The translations under genes and the position numbers were made by a program. Below the pieces are notes generated by a model. It saw nothing but the letters and a program-made list of their open reading frames with translations. It was not told the origin of the DNA and made no database searches. A stretch of DNA of 64,000 nt from Apus apus (taxonomy: Eukaryota; Chordata; Aves; Apodiformes; Apodidae): assembly GCF_020740795.1 (NCBI RefSeq), contig NC_067294.1, positions 2,480,001 through 2,544,000 on the forward strand, read 5' to 3'. Shown one piece after another: positions 40,416 through 53,964 of the stretch; the first letter of the stretch is position 1; the number at the start of each line of letters is the position of its first letter.

Positions 40416-43400
40416 ATCAGCTATATACCCATAACAAATCAGCTCCATTATGTTCCAGGGCTTCTCTTTGGCTTTCCTAATCTCATCACCACTACACAAC
40501 CTCCTTTAAATCTGACTGCTATGTGCCACTTTCCTATTCAAATCTCCTCCCTTTTTATCAGCTTCATTTTTTAAGCATATAATTTATACTGGGTTCCCAG
40601 TGGCTATAATAAAATGTCATTCTCATTGTCTCACCACAACAGGAGCAAATCCCAAATGACATGATTGCTTCTTCACTCAGTCTTGAGTTACAGGGACCAG
40701 TAAAAGCCAAGTTCTGTTCAAAAGAGTTCAAGTTTGAGCACTTGAGAATACTTTGCATGTTGTCATGGTTTTGTATCTATTCATGTCATGGATATTGGAC
40801 ATTTTTCCACTACAACAAGGCACAGATTTCTACCCAATGCCTTTGGCTGCTACCTCACTGAGGTGACTTCTTGCCCCAAAACACTGTCAACACTTCTGAC
40901 CTGTCCATGCTTGAACACTGACACCAATCTCTCCTAATCTCTGGCCATAAGCAAGTGAATAATCCTTCTCCCTAGCTTTCTCTCTGGGCAAAAAAGGAGC
41001 AAAGATTCTCCTGGTGTAAGTCACTGTTGGCAAATTGTATCTATTTTCCAGCAATTATAGGATAGGACAGATTGATTCATTAAATCAAATCACTTCCTGC
41101 CTAGATCCTGCAGCTCTTCAGTTGAGAACTGCCACTGCAGAGCAGGGACCTGCCATGGCAGCTTCTTGCTGCCCTTCCAAAGAGGCCCAAATTTGGGAAG
41201 AAAACAAAGCTAACACGGTCCATACTTGACTAGCCAGGACCAAAAGAGGTGAGAAAATGCTGCATCTGCACAACTCTTGGGGAGCCCCTAGCAGAAGTCC
41301 TCCATGGGGGGTGTTAAGGGACCCATGAACTGTGTCACCAAGGAGGAAGATGCTGTAATTTACTGTCATTCTTGATGTGTATCCTCCTCCCAGGTGCAAG
41401 AAAAGGTGCCCAAGAGGCCTCAGAACAGGTAAAACTGCCTCAATCACCAGGTTCCTTCCTTGTATGATGTTTTCAGAGCACTATTCCTAACAGACTCTGT
41501 GAAATCTCTGGCACATCTGGAGCACAAAACTCATGATTTCACATGGGAAAGGGGTGCTGAGATGCTATTTGTCCAGGAGAAAGACATTTGGGGACATCAG
41601 TTTTGCACTCTGGCTCCCCAGGTAAACCCTGTCACTTTACAGAGCTGTTCAGAAGAGGTTTCTGGAGATGACATGATCCTGGTTTCCATCACACTGCAAG
41701 CCTCATCTAGCCTGAACTTCGATCAGTGTGAGCACACACTGGAGTCTTGCTCTTCAGGAAACAGCACCAAACCAGTGAAACACACCACAGTTGTGAACTG
41801 GAACTAGCAGAAAACACAGCAGCCTCTGGGGGCAGCATGGTCCTGAATTTCTTAACTTTTGGCAATCTGATAATTTAGGATTTTTTTGCCTCAGAATTGA
41901 ATTCTTCCTTGCCCCGTGAAGCTGTGCACACACAGCAGACACATGCAAGACAGACACGAGGAGCTACTGCTGTGGCTGCAGAGTCCTGTGACCAATTCAG
42001 CCATTTAAAAGCTCCCTGGAGTGCTCCCTAATATCCAAGTATCTAACACCTGGGTTTTGTTTTCTGGTAGCGTGGCTTTCAAAACTCTATTACTGCATTC
42101 TGGGGCATGATTAAATCATTTGGCTTTCCATGGTAACATTACCCATCTACAATCTTGTTTCTTAGCATGATCTGAGCCAACTGTACCAGTAATTTCCTTT
42201 AATAATAAGTCTTCAGCAATAACTCTGCCCCTTAAACCCAAAATCTGAGGCAACACGTGACTGACAGATACCACGGCTGGCAGCTAATTAAATATTCAGA
42301 TTGCTCAGCCATGAGAGCGTTTTTAAAGGAAATAATTAGAGGTGTCAGACCTGCTACAGCTCTTCTGCTGTCATGGAAAGGTCCAGCACAGCCCCAGGGT
42401 GACTCTGCCAAGCCATGGAGCTGCTCTACCCTCTGTACAGAAGGGGCTCAGCCAGCTCCCACCATCCAACTGGAGGTAAATGGAACTACACCCTCAATTT
42501 GCACAAAGCAATTAAGCGTGCTGTGGTAATTAGTTACAGCAAGGACGATCCTCCAGACAAGGAATGTGCTATGCCTTGTAAACCATGCTGCCACAGAAGT
42601 GTTAATTTCCTTTTCAGATTAAGCTGCCTGGGTATAAATCAGATGCTGCAGCCACCCCAAAACACAAATTGCCCTGCAAATATCACAGTCAAAGGCAGGC
42701 TGGAATGCTTTGCACCGACTAGATTGCCTTGCAATGCTTGTGAGAAAGTCTGAGATACACAGTGTTTTATCAGCTGCTTTTTTTGTATGATGTGAAAGCA
42801 CAGCCAGCACATCCCAGCTCTGAGCTGGGCTCAGGCCTTCAGACAGCCCTGAAATTAAATTATTGGCAGGAAATTCTAGGACTGCAAAGGAAAGGCACGT
42901 CACCACTTTGCAAGTGCTGTGCAGGAGGAGCTCTTGTGTGGTCTGCCACAAGTTCAGCCCCACCACTGACTACTGCTCTCCAAGAGACAACCTGTACAGC
43001 AGATAAGGTGCTTTAAAACCCAGCTGCAGCAAAGATGATTTGTTATGATCAATCTCCACCAAATCCAGCGTTTTCCCAACAGCAGCTGGAAGGTATCCAT
43101 GTTTTTATCACCTGCACATTTGACTGATCCCATTGCTATCGTTGGGTAATAATGTATTCATAGCTTATACCAGCTCCCTAGCTCATATTCAGAGTGTGTT
43201 ACAGCCAGAGAAGACACCTGTGTGGACTGGAAAGCACATACCTAATTTAACAGCCCCTCACCCCCCCTGCAATACAGACTAAATCAGGTGTCACACACAA
43301 TTTTGCTGCAAAGCATCTCACCTGCTCCAGGGCCCCCAGGGCAGCCCTAACCCAGGGTGTCCCAGAGCCCTGTAAATCCTGGAGCTGAGGAAAAAAAAAA

Positions 43401-44999
43401 AATAAAGGCAAAAGCTGCATTCTTGGAAAAAAAGGAGAGACCAAAACCAAACCAAACTTCACAGCATTTGCAAAACTAAACACATTCACTTGGCAGTTGA
43501 GCCTTGGGGAGGTTTTTGCCGCGCGGCGCAGAAGGAAGCGTTTCCATCTCTTAGGCACGGGATGCAGGTGGTGATATTCCAGAGAAGATTACCAACAGAT
43601 TGTAGGCATCTTGCAGTTTCATTGCTGTGTTGTTGCAAGTAGATGGAGGTACATGACAGCCCGACCAAGCCCAGATGGCTGTCGTTAGGCACAGAAGGCA
43701 GAAATAACCCCTGAAGGCAGCAGTGCTGCCAGGATCCCAGCCCTGGGACACACCAGGGTCAGGCCAAGCCACAAGCAGGGTCCAGATCCTGCTGCTGAAC
43801 AAGGATGTGCAGAATGTGGACAAGGAAAGGCTTGATTTTCAGTTTGGTATCAAAATAGGTGTTGCATCGTGCTGCTAAGGAGCACACACATCACTACTGT
43901 ATCATCTATCACCACAAATACTGTCTTTCTCTGGAGTTTTCATCATTCTACTTACTTATAAAGTGTTCATCTGTTTAATAAAGGGGAAGAAAAGTAACTG
44001 TAAGCTCTAAAATATGCTAAAATAATGGAAAGTGTAACTAGAGAGAAGAGGATGCAGCTACATATTTTTGCAGCTTTCAGATGTCATGTGTTCCTGAAAT
44101 TTGGAGTTTTGTGGCAGTTACACTGAGCACACAGGGTCTGAATCCCACCAAAGAGGAGGAAGAAGTTCTGGGAGATGGAGCTGAGACACCCTTCAGTTGC
44201 CATTGCCCAAAGCCCAGCCTTGTGTTCCCCACGTTTTGGGTCACATTGCAGCATTAACGGCTCCAAAATCTCTTGGGAATTGCAGACTCAGGGAGGCAAA
44301 GGATCTCATTTTTCTGTGTGACACCCGTGTACTTCCACATGCAGCTGCAACACCCGAGTATTTATAGCAACTACAATAACTCTGAAAATTGTTGGCACTT
44401 GCACTTTTCTTTTGGGGTCAAAACTCTGCTAGGAACAACAGGCTTTTGTGTATAATGGAGGACAATATTGGAGGGTTTGGCTTTTTTTTGCCTGTAAGAG
44501 GTTTGATAATATGTGATACATCACATGTATCATTTTTGTACTGAAGACCTCTATCTGATCAGTCAGTTCCACAATAAACAGTAAATGCTTGTATAGAAGT
44601 CTGTAAATGTTCCTCTCACCCAACAGAAGAAATTGCATCATTCAGATATTCTGACCCAAGAGCAAAAAGACAGTCTTTAGCAGCTCAGAAATGAAACAAG
44701 CAGATTATAGCCTCAGAGATAGGAGAATGTTTGGAAAGGCTTTTAAATATCTCAAGAGCAAAGGGTTATTTGAAAAGCAACATGTCAATCAAGCATGTTG
44801 ATGTGAACATGCTGGTTCCATCAACACCCCTGTAGTAAATATTTCAAGATAAACTTGTCCTGAAATAGGAAAACTGGCTGCTTTATTGGAATGCCTTCAG
44901 CACTGTTGGGTGCCTACCAACAAACTAAGGCTCAGCATGATCAAGCTGGTAGAGCTGTGGCGTCCTGGGGCTGGGGAGAATACAACTGGGCTTAGGAAT

Positions 45000-45075
45000 C
45001 CTAGAATCATAGTTTGGATTGGAAGGGACCTTTAATGGTCACTTAGACCGACCCCTCTGCAGTGAGGACATGGGG
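45000..45075 (-). mobile_element. Short CR1-type terminus, minus orientation
   Basis: CTAGAATCATAGTTTGGATT, then GGGACCTTTAATGGTCACTT, then GACCCCTCTGCAGTGAGGAC match the reversed end of a CR1 family. Only about 75 bases are recognisable. Confidence 0.72.
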
Positions 45076-46079
45076 TGGGAGAAAGAATCTGTGCATCTTT
45101 CCCAGACTGCAGAAGGGTTCTTAAAGCCTTTGGTGGCTCAACAGCCATTGGAGGACCTACACAGACCAGATGCACAATTCTCACAATGATGAGCACTGGT
45201 CTGGGGTCATTTTCAGCACTGGGGAGGGAAGGAGGACTTCACTAGAGACCACCTGAGACCAAGCAGCTGTTAGCTGGGGAATTTTTGTGTCTCTGAAAGA
45301 AAGGTTTCTTCCCTGTTCTGAGTCTCTCCACTCCTAGAACACATTCTTGCCCAACGTTGCAGCTCCACAGGCAATTCCCAATGACTGCATCTGCGTGTAA
45401 TTGGAAGGGAAATGGCTAAGCAAGTAATTAGGCAAGAAAACTATTTACAGATACAAAAAAACTACTTTTTAGACACCAAGTTCAAGAAAGGAATGGGCAT
45501 TGGCAGCAGGCATGTAATTAATCCATTAACTAGTGTTTTGGTGATGGATTTCTAAATCTGTATTTACTCAAGCACGTAGCAACCATTTGTATATTGCTCT
45601 GGAAAAGGTTAGATGCTGTCAGGTAAAATTCATCATATCATAATCCCATAATTAGCAACATTTTTTCTTTTTATATATTTCTGTTACCACACAGTAACAT
45701 TTAGGGAGATCAGTGTCTTTGTTTTCCAATGTTTTCCTCTGGCACAATAACAGAAATGTATGTTCAGTTGAGGAAACTGATTTATTTTCCCCAGAGTTGG
45801 AGATCTCTGTGATTTCCAAGTTGGAGGTTATTTTGCTGAGCCCCAGAAGGATAGAGGTTATTTTTATTCATATAAATATATGATTACAGCTCAGATGAAT
45901 TAATATATAAGAGTTTGTGATGTTAGAGACCCACCAAAAAAAAATTATATCTATATATGCAGGTCTGGGGATGCACTGCAAGAAGAACACGCTCAAAGGA
46001 AAAAAAATCGAATTTTTTTGAGTTGTGCTGTTTTGGTTTTTTTTTTTAATTAAAAAGGGTAAACACCCCCCAGCATCTC

Positions 46080-46350
46080 TGCCACCTCGGCACAGGGACT
46101 GAGGACACACCCGCGGCACCAGGCACAGGGATGCACGACGCGGTGCAGCTGATCCCTCCTCCTTCCCCAGGGAAGCAGCCGAAAGCAAAGGCGGGCGCCT
46201 CGCGGCCTCAGCTTCTGTCTGAGGGGGTCCCGAGGCTCATTCCTGAACTTCTTTTGCACTTCTCCAGCTTTTTCCCTGCTGGAAAGCTGCTGTGGCTTTT
46301 TGTGGCGCAGCCACACTCCCCCCTGCCGGCTGCTTCTCGGGAAGAGGAGC
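46080..46350. promoter_or_regulatory. Isolated CpG-rich patch, candidate promoter or first exon
   Basis: About 270 bases with a dozen or more CpG (GCGGGCGCCTCGCGG, GACGCGG and others) amid CpG-poor sequence. By synteny the 5' end of FSTL4 on the minus strand could lie in this part of the window, but no signal-peptide exon or convincing donor was found, so the assignment is open. A 102-codon minus-strand frame here does not resemble a known protein. Confidence 0.35.
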
Positions 46351-47267
46351 AGCACCAAGAAAAGGAAGGAACCAGAAATTAATGCCTAAACTGATCATTA
46401 TTTTTCTCCTGGGTATTGGAGAAAAGTTGTCCTCAGCAATGATGTTTTCACAGCACCAGCAAGTTAAGCTTGATTGCCAGTTAAAACACTTTCCCTCACC
46501 TCACCACTGAATTCTTCCTGTGATACAACTCTCATGTAATGGTTTATCTGCTCCCCCACCAGCAGGGAAGCAGGCAGGGAGCAGGCAAGGGCCATGGAAA
46601 ACAGCAGGATCCTCTCCTTCTCACAGCCACCACCCACCCAGCAGCAGAGTGAGTCTCATTTGTACTGTGAGAGCCACAATATTCACACAGAAATGAGAAG
46701 GGATGGATGTACGGCTTTCCTAGGGTAGGGAGATGATGAAACTGTCCAGTCCTTTGTCCTGGCTTTCTTTTAAAAATAAGCTCCTTCTGCAAACCAGTCC
46801 CACACAGACCAGGGGGGATGTGGAAAGACCGAGCTTGTTGCTGAGCTTCAGCCTGTCACCAGGAGCACAGGACACCTGAGGTGAACTCAGACTTCCCAGC
46901 TTCCCATCCCCACACAGGGCTCAGGCCCCTGGGACCCTCCAACATGGAGGGGCAGGAAACCTCCAGAGTCAGCAGAACCCCCCTAAACCTGTCACACCAG
47001 CACGTGACTGCTCAGGAAGTGGGAAAAGGGGGAGGCTGTCGAAACATTCCAACCTCTTGGAATTTCTTGGCCTCTGGAGTGAGAGATCAAGCACGGAGCT
47101 GACAAAGGGAGCAAGTCTGAATTCCTATGATGTCACATTCAAGGAGATTGCACCTTCAGCTGTGACATGAAGACCCTGTCCCACAAGGCTTCAGCCATGA
47201 CTAGTTGAGCATGCAGTGCACATTGGCTGCTCCAGGGCCTTCCACTGCTTACTCAAAGCCAGGCTGA

Positions 47268-47452
47268 TCATAGAATCAATTAATCATTAAGGTTAGAAAA
47301 GACCTCTAAGGTCATCAAGTCCAGACATCACCCCAACACCACCATGCCAACTAAACTGTGTACTGAGGTGCCATGTCTACCTGTGTTGTTTTTTTTACAC
47401 CTCCAGGGATGGTGACTTCACCACTTCCCTGGGCAGCCTGTTCCACTGCTGG
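47268..47452 (-). mobile_element. CR1 LINE 3' fragment, minus orientation
   Basis: CATAGAATCAATTAATCATT, AAAAGACCTCTAAGGTCATC and CTGGGCAGCCTGTTCCACTG, in order, mark the reversed CR1 terminus. It is truncated after about 185 bases. It closely resembles the copy at 37.6 kb. Confidence 0.88.
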
Positions 47453-48689
47453 ATATTAGGACTCTCAAATATTTCTATCTTACTACTCTCTGGAAGGACC
47501 AACTTCATTTGGCTCCAGGTAGGAGAGGAGATCCCAGGGTCATTAGCTGACAGCCATTCCTGCTGCTGACCCTACAGCAAGCTTTTTGGTCAAAGCTGAT
47601 CACCATCTAAACACCTTACCACCAATCACATGGCCACAGAAAAGTACCTCAGATGGTACCACCTGCCCCCCCAGAGTCACCAGACTGCTGCGTGTCAGAG
47701 CACTGCAGCCACCCCCATTAAGGTTACACATCTTAAATTAAGCTAAACATAAAAAAGAGCCCACAAGAAGGTTGCCTGTCAAGCCACCCCAATACTGCTA
47801 AGATAACTTGTGTCACAGAGCCTTGTTGTCATTTTGTGGTACAATCCCTTTGCACTCAGGTAGGATGATGGACACTCTTCCTTCTCCAGGGACCACATAT
47901 TCAAACACAGAGAACCTTTCCCATAAGTGACACCAAAAATGTGACATCACTATTTGGGAGCTTAATTTCTGCAAGATGCCATTATACCCTTCACTTCTGC
48001 CTTCTTTCTCTCCCCAAACAAAGTGGAATATAATTTTCCTTTTCTGAACATCTGGCATTCCAGCTGTTGCAATTCACAGTCAGCACGCATTAGAAATCAA
48101 AACCTATTTGAGATTAACTGGTAGAATTTGTCAGCTAGTACTGAAAGGACAATTTTTAGATGTTGAGAATATGTTGTTCCTATACAAAGGATAATCAGCT
48201 GTTCCCTGGCCCAGTGACTGCAGCTCAAGGACAGTCACCCCGTTACAACCTAATTTGGAAACTTAACAGAACTATTAGAACAAGCGTGAGTTAACTTTAA
48301 AAGGCAAATCCTAAAGTGGATCATCAGGGCTTGTGGTGATGCAGGATCTTCTAAAAGTTTCATTCATTGTTCCCACTTGCAGAATTGGAACAGTTATGTG
48401 GGGAGCACAACCATCTTCCCCTCTGACAAACAGTAAATAAACACTAAGAACCTGCATCAGACTCCACAGTCACTTTGGGACACTGGGAGATGAAAGGCAA
48501 TAAGGTGCTAACAATAAATGCAACGTAATTCCACTACCTTGCAGAGGCAGCTGATAATGAGCATCAGCTTTGCACTTAACTAATGCAAGAGTCTCCTCCT
48601 TCATGTAATCTGAAATATTTCAGCATCCATCTGTGAACATGAAGTGCAGCCCTTAACCCCACCAGCTTCCTTAAATTGCTTAATCACAG

Positions 48690-49000
48690 CCATTTCAACA
48701 TGGTTTACAGAATACTACAGTGATTCAATCTGTTTTCACTTAAGCTTTAATAGAACCTCAAGGAGAGCACCTCAATAAGGATAACACAACCTTCATATTT
48801 TCACTTTAATAAAGATGGGAAATTATCAAGATTAGTGATTTTCAGCTTTAATAACTTAACAAGGCAATAGACCTTGTAATTAAAAATAAGTTTAAGGACA
48901 CTGCTAAATGATTTTGATAATGATTTAAGGACCAATTATAGAAAAGATGTCATTCTTCCCTTTCTAATTAGGTATATTGGAAACAGTGAAGCTGAGCAGT
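48690..49000. promoter_or_regulatory. Candidate conserved non-coding element (AT-rich)
   Basis: Repeat-free, rich in TTTAATA and TTAATT cores, with no open frame. It is about 3.4 kb beyond the C5orf15 3' end. Weak evidence. Confidence 0.2.
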
Positions 49001-50553
49001 TCTGATATTAAGCAGCTTTTATTATAGTGAGGACTTTTGTATGCTCTGTATCAGGAAAGTTTAACAAAAAGCAGCGTAGAGACTTCTTAAAGGACACTTG
49101 ATTGGAAAAGGTCTAAGAATAATGTTACTAGTTCTGCTGCTTTGTGCTGGCTGGAATATATGGCCTTGGAAGATTACTGCTCCATCAGCCTTACATGAGG
49201 ATTTAGCACTCCCATAAAGCTGCTCAGCCTTGTAGGAGGACAAAATGCAGCTTCAGTGTGGATTTGGGACAGGAGAGGAAGCTGAGCAGGTCCCGTGATG
49301 CTGGACGACCTGCACACCCCATCACTGCCAGAGGCAGCACCCCTGCCTTGGCCTCCCAGGCAGCCCTCTCAGGGATTCCCCTCCAAGAAAACAACCACAA
49401 AACACAATCTGAACCAAAAGAAACCCCAGATCCTCTGGCCAGCCTGGCCTCTCAGGAAAAAAAAACACCAACACTATGGTGAGGCTGCAGTGACTAGTCA
49501 CTCACCTGGCAAAAGGCTCTCATTTGGGCTTGTTTTGCAGCTTTAAAAGAAACCAAATTACCAGCCTGCTGATACCAAAGGGGAACGTCCCTGTCTCTCT
49601 CCTGAAAATTCCCATCACTTGCCTTGAGCAAGCTCTGGTGCTGGTGTGGCTGCATGGTCAGCCAGCTCAGTACACAAAAGTGACTGAAAATCAACTCAGA
49701 AGAGTAAAAAGGAACAAGGAACTGCTTTGCTAGGGTTAGGAACTTACCTTCTGGAGCACAGGAGAGCAGTGTGGTGAGGGGAAGCAAGAGCTTCAGGGTG
49801 CCAGGTGCCCTCAGGAACCCAACCTCACTGCCAGAGATACCTGCAAGGCCATCCCACCACCTGCCTGCTGGTAGCTCAGCCAGGAGACCCTTCTCCTGCT
49901 CCTTTCCTTTTCAAAGCTAGGACAGCTGCTGGGTCACTCCACCCTCCTCCCCCCAGCCCTGGGCACCAATCACTGGCTCCAAATTTAGGCGGAAAATTAA
50001 GGCCCAAACAAGCACCAGCCGACTCTTTGCTCAGCGTTCCAACTTTTCACAGACAACAAAAGCCAATGAAATCTCACCTCGTGTTGCTCATCACAGGTGT
50101 TCTGAAGTGACCAGGACTTGAAAACCCCCTGAGCAGTGTTTTGTCCACCTTGGCCTCTAGCTGTGCTCCTCCCTATTTAGAAGGAAAGCAAACATTTCCC
50201 AAGCCTGAGCTAGAGCTGTAAAAACATTCCCCTTCTCCTTCTAATGCTAACAGTGCTCTGTGTTAGAACTGCAGAAAGATCCCTTTATCCTATTATTTTT
50301 GTAGCTTTTGAATTTATTTAAGGGCTATGACATTCTTCATCTTTAAACTGCAAATTAATTTCCCGTAACTCAAACCACCCTGCTCAGATAAACCTTTCTC
50401 TTTTCCCCTTGTATACAGCTGAGCAGCAGCCAAGGACAGTTGACTTAGCTGAATAATACACACTGGTGCTAAATGAAAATTAAACTATAAATACTTTAAA
50501 ATACCTGATTTCCTGGATAGTAAAAGAGAAATGTATCACTTGTTTTAACTCTC

Positions 50554-50599
50554 CTCTCCTATTCATTCTTTCTTCCCTCTCCTATTCATTCTTTCTTTT
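50554..50599. repeat. Two-copy 23-bp tandem duplication, pyrimidine-rich
   Basis: CCTATTCATTCTTTCTT recurs with a 23-base period; two near-identical copies are seen. Confidence 0.8.
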
Positions 50600-52379
50600 C
50601 TCATTTTATAAAGCCCAACCGCTAATGACAACCTACATAAATAGAGCTTCAACTTTCATCTTGAGAAGTTTAATCAGAAAGCTCTTCAGGAATCTTTTAT
50701 TCCTTTTATCAGAGTAATGATGGAAGTCATAATTCACCTTAATGTGAGAAAGTTTCCTTTCTTCACTAAAGGAATTCATCAAGACATTTCTTGTTGGTAA
50801 GATCTGACATAAATCTGCTTGCTTTTTCTTCTATTTGATTTCAGCACTTTATGCATTTTTGATTGCCTGCTTTTAATTTTCCACAAGGAAATTCAATTAA
50901 TTAAAAAAAAAAAATAAAAAAAGTAGCTCAATCCTGACTACCTCATCAGCAAATGGCTCTTTTATTGCACAATGGATGACACGTGCCCCACTTTCCTGCT
51001 GCTGCTGAAGTCTTTATAAAACTGGAACACAAGAAACCTTTCCCTCTTTATTGGTACTCCCAGGAAACAGCAGATCAGCCACCCAGGTCAGTTCAGGAGG
51101 GCACTGCCTCTGGCCAGGAGCAATCCAAGGGCTGTTGTGGATTAAAACACTTCATTGGAAAAAACCTTGTGTTGAAATCATTGTTTGCATTTCACATCTT
51201 CCATCTGTAGAAGGGTGTGGTCCCTCCTGTACATCACCACGGTGACAGGGTGACACACAGGTCTCTGGAGGAGCAGTTCAGCACAGCCTGCCAGGGCAAA
51301 GGTGCTTGTTCACCATCTCTTAGATTATCTTGCTCCAGGTGAAGGCAAGAAGGATGTGCCACGTTGCAGGGACTGGGTGGCAAGATGCCTTTGGGAACCA
51401 GCTGATTGTTCAGCATCCATCTCTCAGGGACACGAACACCCCATGTCAGTTGGTGCTGCAGCCTCTGAGCGCTGGAGCAGATCAGCAGTGCACAGACTTT
51501 AACAGGGACATTCCACAAATACCAGTATCTAAATCCATTTGCTTAGATACATCCACAAACTTTCTGTATTGGTATGACCAAACGCACCTCTTGGGGCAGC
51601 TTGCTACCATCACTGTCAATCTTCAGGGCAAAATTTGCCTCGAATATTAAAATACACCAGCATCCTACAAAAGAATGCATTTAGGCAATTCCCCCAATGA
51701 AACCCACTGTTTTAAGAACTTCAAGGATTTCAGTCTCATGTTAATTCCCTATGAACTTAAAAACATTCAAATAAGCTGCCTCTAGTACCACAAGTAAAGA
51801 GCCTTAATTAAAAAAAAATTGTATAAATATTTAAAAGACATTTTTCATACTTGTGAGATAAAGAGGACAAACACAAGAGCAAGAAAAGAAAAACTGTTCA
51901 TCTGAAGTGCTTGGAGTGAAGTGCTTGGTGTGAGGCAAAGCTGCACTCAGCTAAAGACATGTGTGAGCAGTGATTTTATGACCTCAACTAGCAGTTACCT
52001 AACTCCAAGATTTCAGTACTGCTACAACTATCAAGAGCAAAAGGCTCAAGGCATGATTTTGTCCTCCAAGGTAACCTCATGCAAAAGTTTCAAGTATCTT
52101 CCAGGAGAATTATTAAATTGTACAACTTAAGGGAAAAAAATTACCTGTCAAAGAACTTATTAATTCCTATAGCTTAGAAGATTTCATTAAAGCCTTGCTA
52201 TCTACCTTACATACCATTTCACAGATGCATAAAACAACTCTCCAGGCACCCTCTATCCAGAGTGAATTTAATCAGGAACAGAAAAGACGATTTTGAACTG
52301 GTTGTCCCATCCCAGGCACAAGCAAGATCTTTATCATCTTGTACTGTATAAAAGCAGTGAAACAGTCAAGACAAAAGAC

Positions 52380-53832
52380 ACAAGCTTATAATTGTCATTT
52401 ATTTTAAAAACCTTATTCAAAATATTAAGTGATACAAGTCCAAATACAATAAAAATTACTGCAAGAAAAGAGTTTGGGGAGAGTTTGTTTGTGCTTTACT
52501 TCTTGGGGTTATGAAAAGAATGCATTTAACAGTAGGATTTAGAACTTTTAGCACTTCATTTGTAAGATACTATCATGCCTTTGGACTCCTCATGCCAACA
52601 GTTGGAAAGTTGATTTTTTCAAAATGTTACATAAGTACTTGAATGCCAAGTTGTTAATTACGGGGTTCGGATCCACTGTTATTTACATATTTATCAGTTT
52701 GAAAACAAAATCACAAAGAGAACGTACAGAAAACTAAGATTTTTATATTTTACAACTCAAGAAAACATAAATAATGAAAGTACAAAAGGTAAAAAAACAA
52801 ACAAACAAAAAAAACTACTGTACCAGTAACTTGATTTACACTAATGCATAAATGTTTGTCAAAAATCAGAGGGAGCTGCCCACAGACTGGCAGCCCCACA
52901 CACCATTTTTCCCATCTGCCTGTTACCTGGGTCGGAGTAACAACAGAATAAATTATTCTTATGTTCTCAGGCCTCTCCCATCTATAACAGAGCAACCCAC
53001 ATAACTGTTTGTCAACTGTTTTAAAAACAGAAAGCTTCAATGTATTGAAATTCTGACAACTATCTATATTTTACTAAGATTATTCAGCAAGGCTTCTTTT
53101 CCATTCATTAATTACAAAGATAATGAAATAAACACCATCAGAGAAAAGAACTGAACAGCCAAGAAGGGGCACACCTTCACAAAGGTCTTGAACATTTTAA
53201 ATAAATATATGGTAGGCAACTTCTGATATAAAAAAGTTTCTACCCAATTACTTTTAAATTATTTATGGCATGAACACATCCTGAAACTATGAACTTGCCA
53301 TGCTAGCTATTTTGCCTAGAACAGGACCGAGTTAGGGAACAAGGAAACAGAAAGGAAAAAAAAAACAAGCTGAAAGATTTGCAGCATCAGGATTTAAGCA
53401 CAGAAAAGTGTATTTCTATTTTCAGGTTGCAATATAGTGAGATTTATGAGCCATATAAGTGATTAGCAAAGAGATTGTTAATTTGATTTAGTGATGCCGA
53501 AGTCATTATTTTATTACACCTAAAATATTTTATGCTTATTTTTTGTATTACTGCTATTAAGACTGCTCCAGACAGGAGGGATGATGCTTAATGAATGGAA
53601 AGAGCACTAATTATTATACTCTGTATCTTTATAGTTGATATAAAACCTGACCAAAGTAGCAAACAGATGTATCATGCCCTTGATCTTGCATGAGACTGAA
53701 TCTCAGAAACATCCAGGTCAAAGAGAGAACATCTCATTTCGGCACAAGCAGCATCTGTAGAATACCTGAATATCATCACATGACTAGGCAGGCAAAGAGT
53801 GCTAAGTTCAGCAAACTCAGATCACAGTGCTC
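52380..53832 (-). other. C5orf15: C5orf15 3' untranslated region
   Basis: About 1.45 kb of AT-rich sequence runs from the C5orf15 stop to a well-formed polyadenylation site. It contains a CAAA-rich tract at about 52795-52815. No further gene was seen in it. Confidence 0.7.
52398..52403 (-). terminator. C5orf15: AATAAA polyadenylation signal of C5orf15
   Basis: The minus strand reads AAAATAAATGACAATTATAA and is followed by a T/G-rich stretch (TGTCTTTTGTCTTGACTG). This is the usual layout of hexamer, cleavage site 10-25 bases on, then GU-rich element. The cleavage site is inferred near 52375-52385. Confidence 0.65.
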
Positions 53833-53964
53833 TCAAAACACGTAGTCGTTGGTTATTTTCAGGGAAGGCATTGCTTCATTCACATTTTGATCTAAACGAT
53901 GGTATTCCACTGTCCTAGAGCACAGGCCATCCCTCCATCTTCGGCTCTGGACCAGTAAGAAGAT
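53833..53964 (-). CDS. C5orf15: C5orf15 coding exon 3 (cytosolic tail and stop)
   Basis: The exon has 132 coding bases from [10 protein letters not shown] to KITNDYVF and TGA at 53835-53833. The acceptor reads CTTTCAG. It is too short to stand out as an open frame; it was found by reading the minus strand downstream of exon 2 for the known C5orf15 tail. It includes the YHRL motif. Confidence 0.95.
   Translation of the reverse strand: MFLLVQSRRWRDGLCSRTVEYHRLDQNVNEAMPSLKITNDYVF

Larger units (their letters stand above)
37956..52379. other. No gene seen; presumed C5orf15-FSTL4 interval
   Basis: Sequence downstream of C5orf15 with CR1 remnants (38.6, 45.0, 47.3 kb), the A tract, the AAT microsatellite, the CpG patch at 46.1 kb and a 23-bp duplication. 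No exon of FSTL4 is recognised, although human synteny predicts that gene on this side. Confidence 0.6.

Noticed and set aside
40241-40499. Poly-Ile and poly-Leu frames on both strands
   Set aside because: These are translations of the AAT microsatellite.
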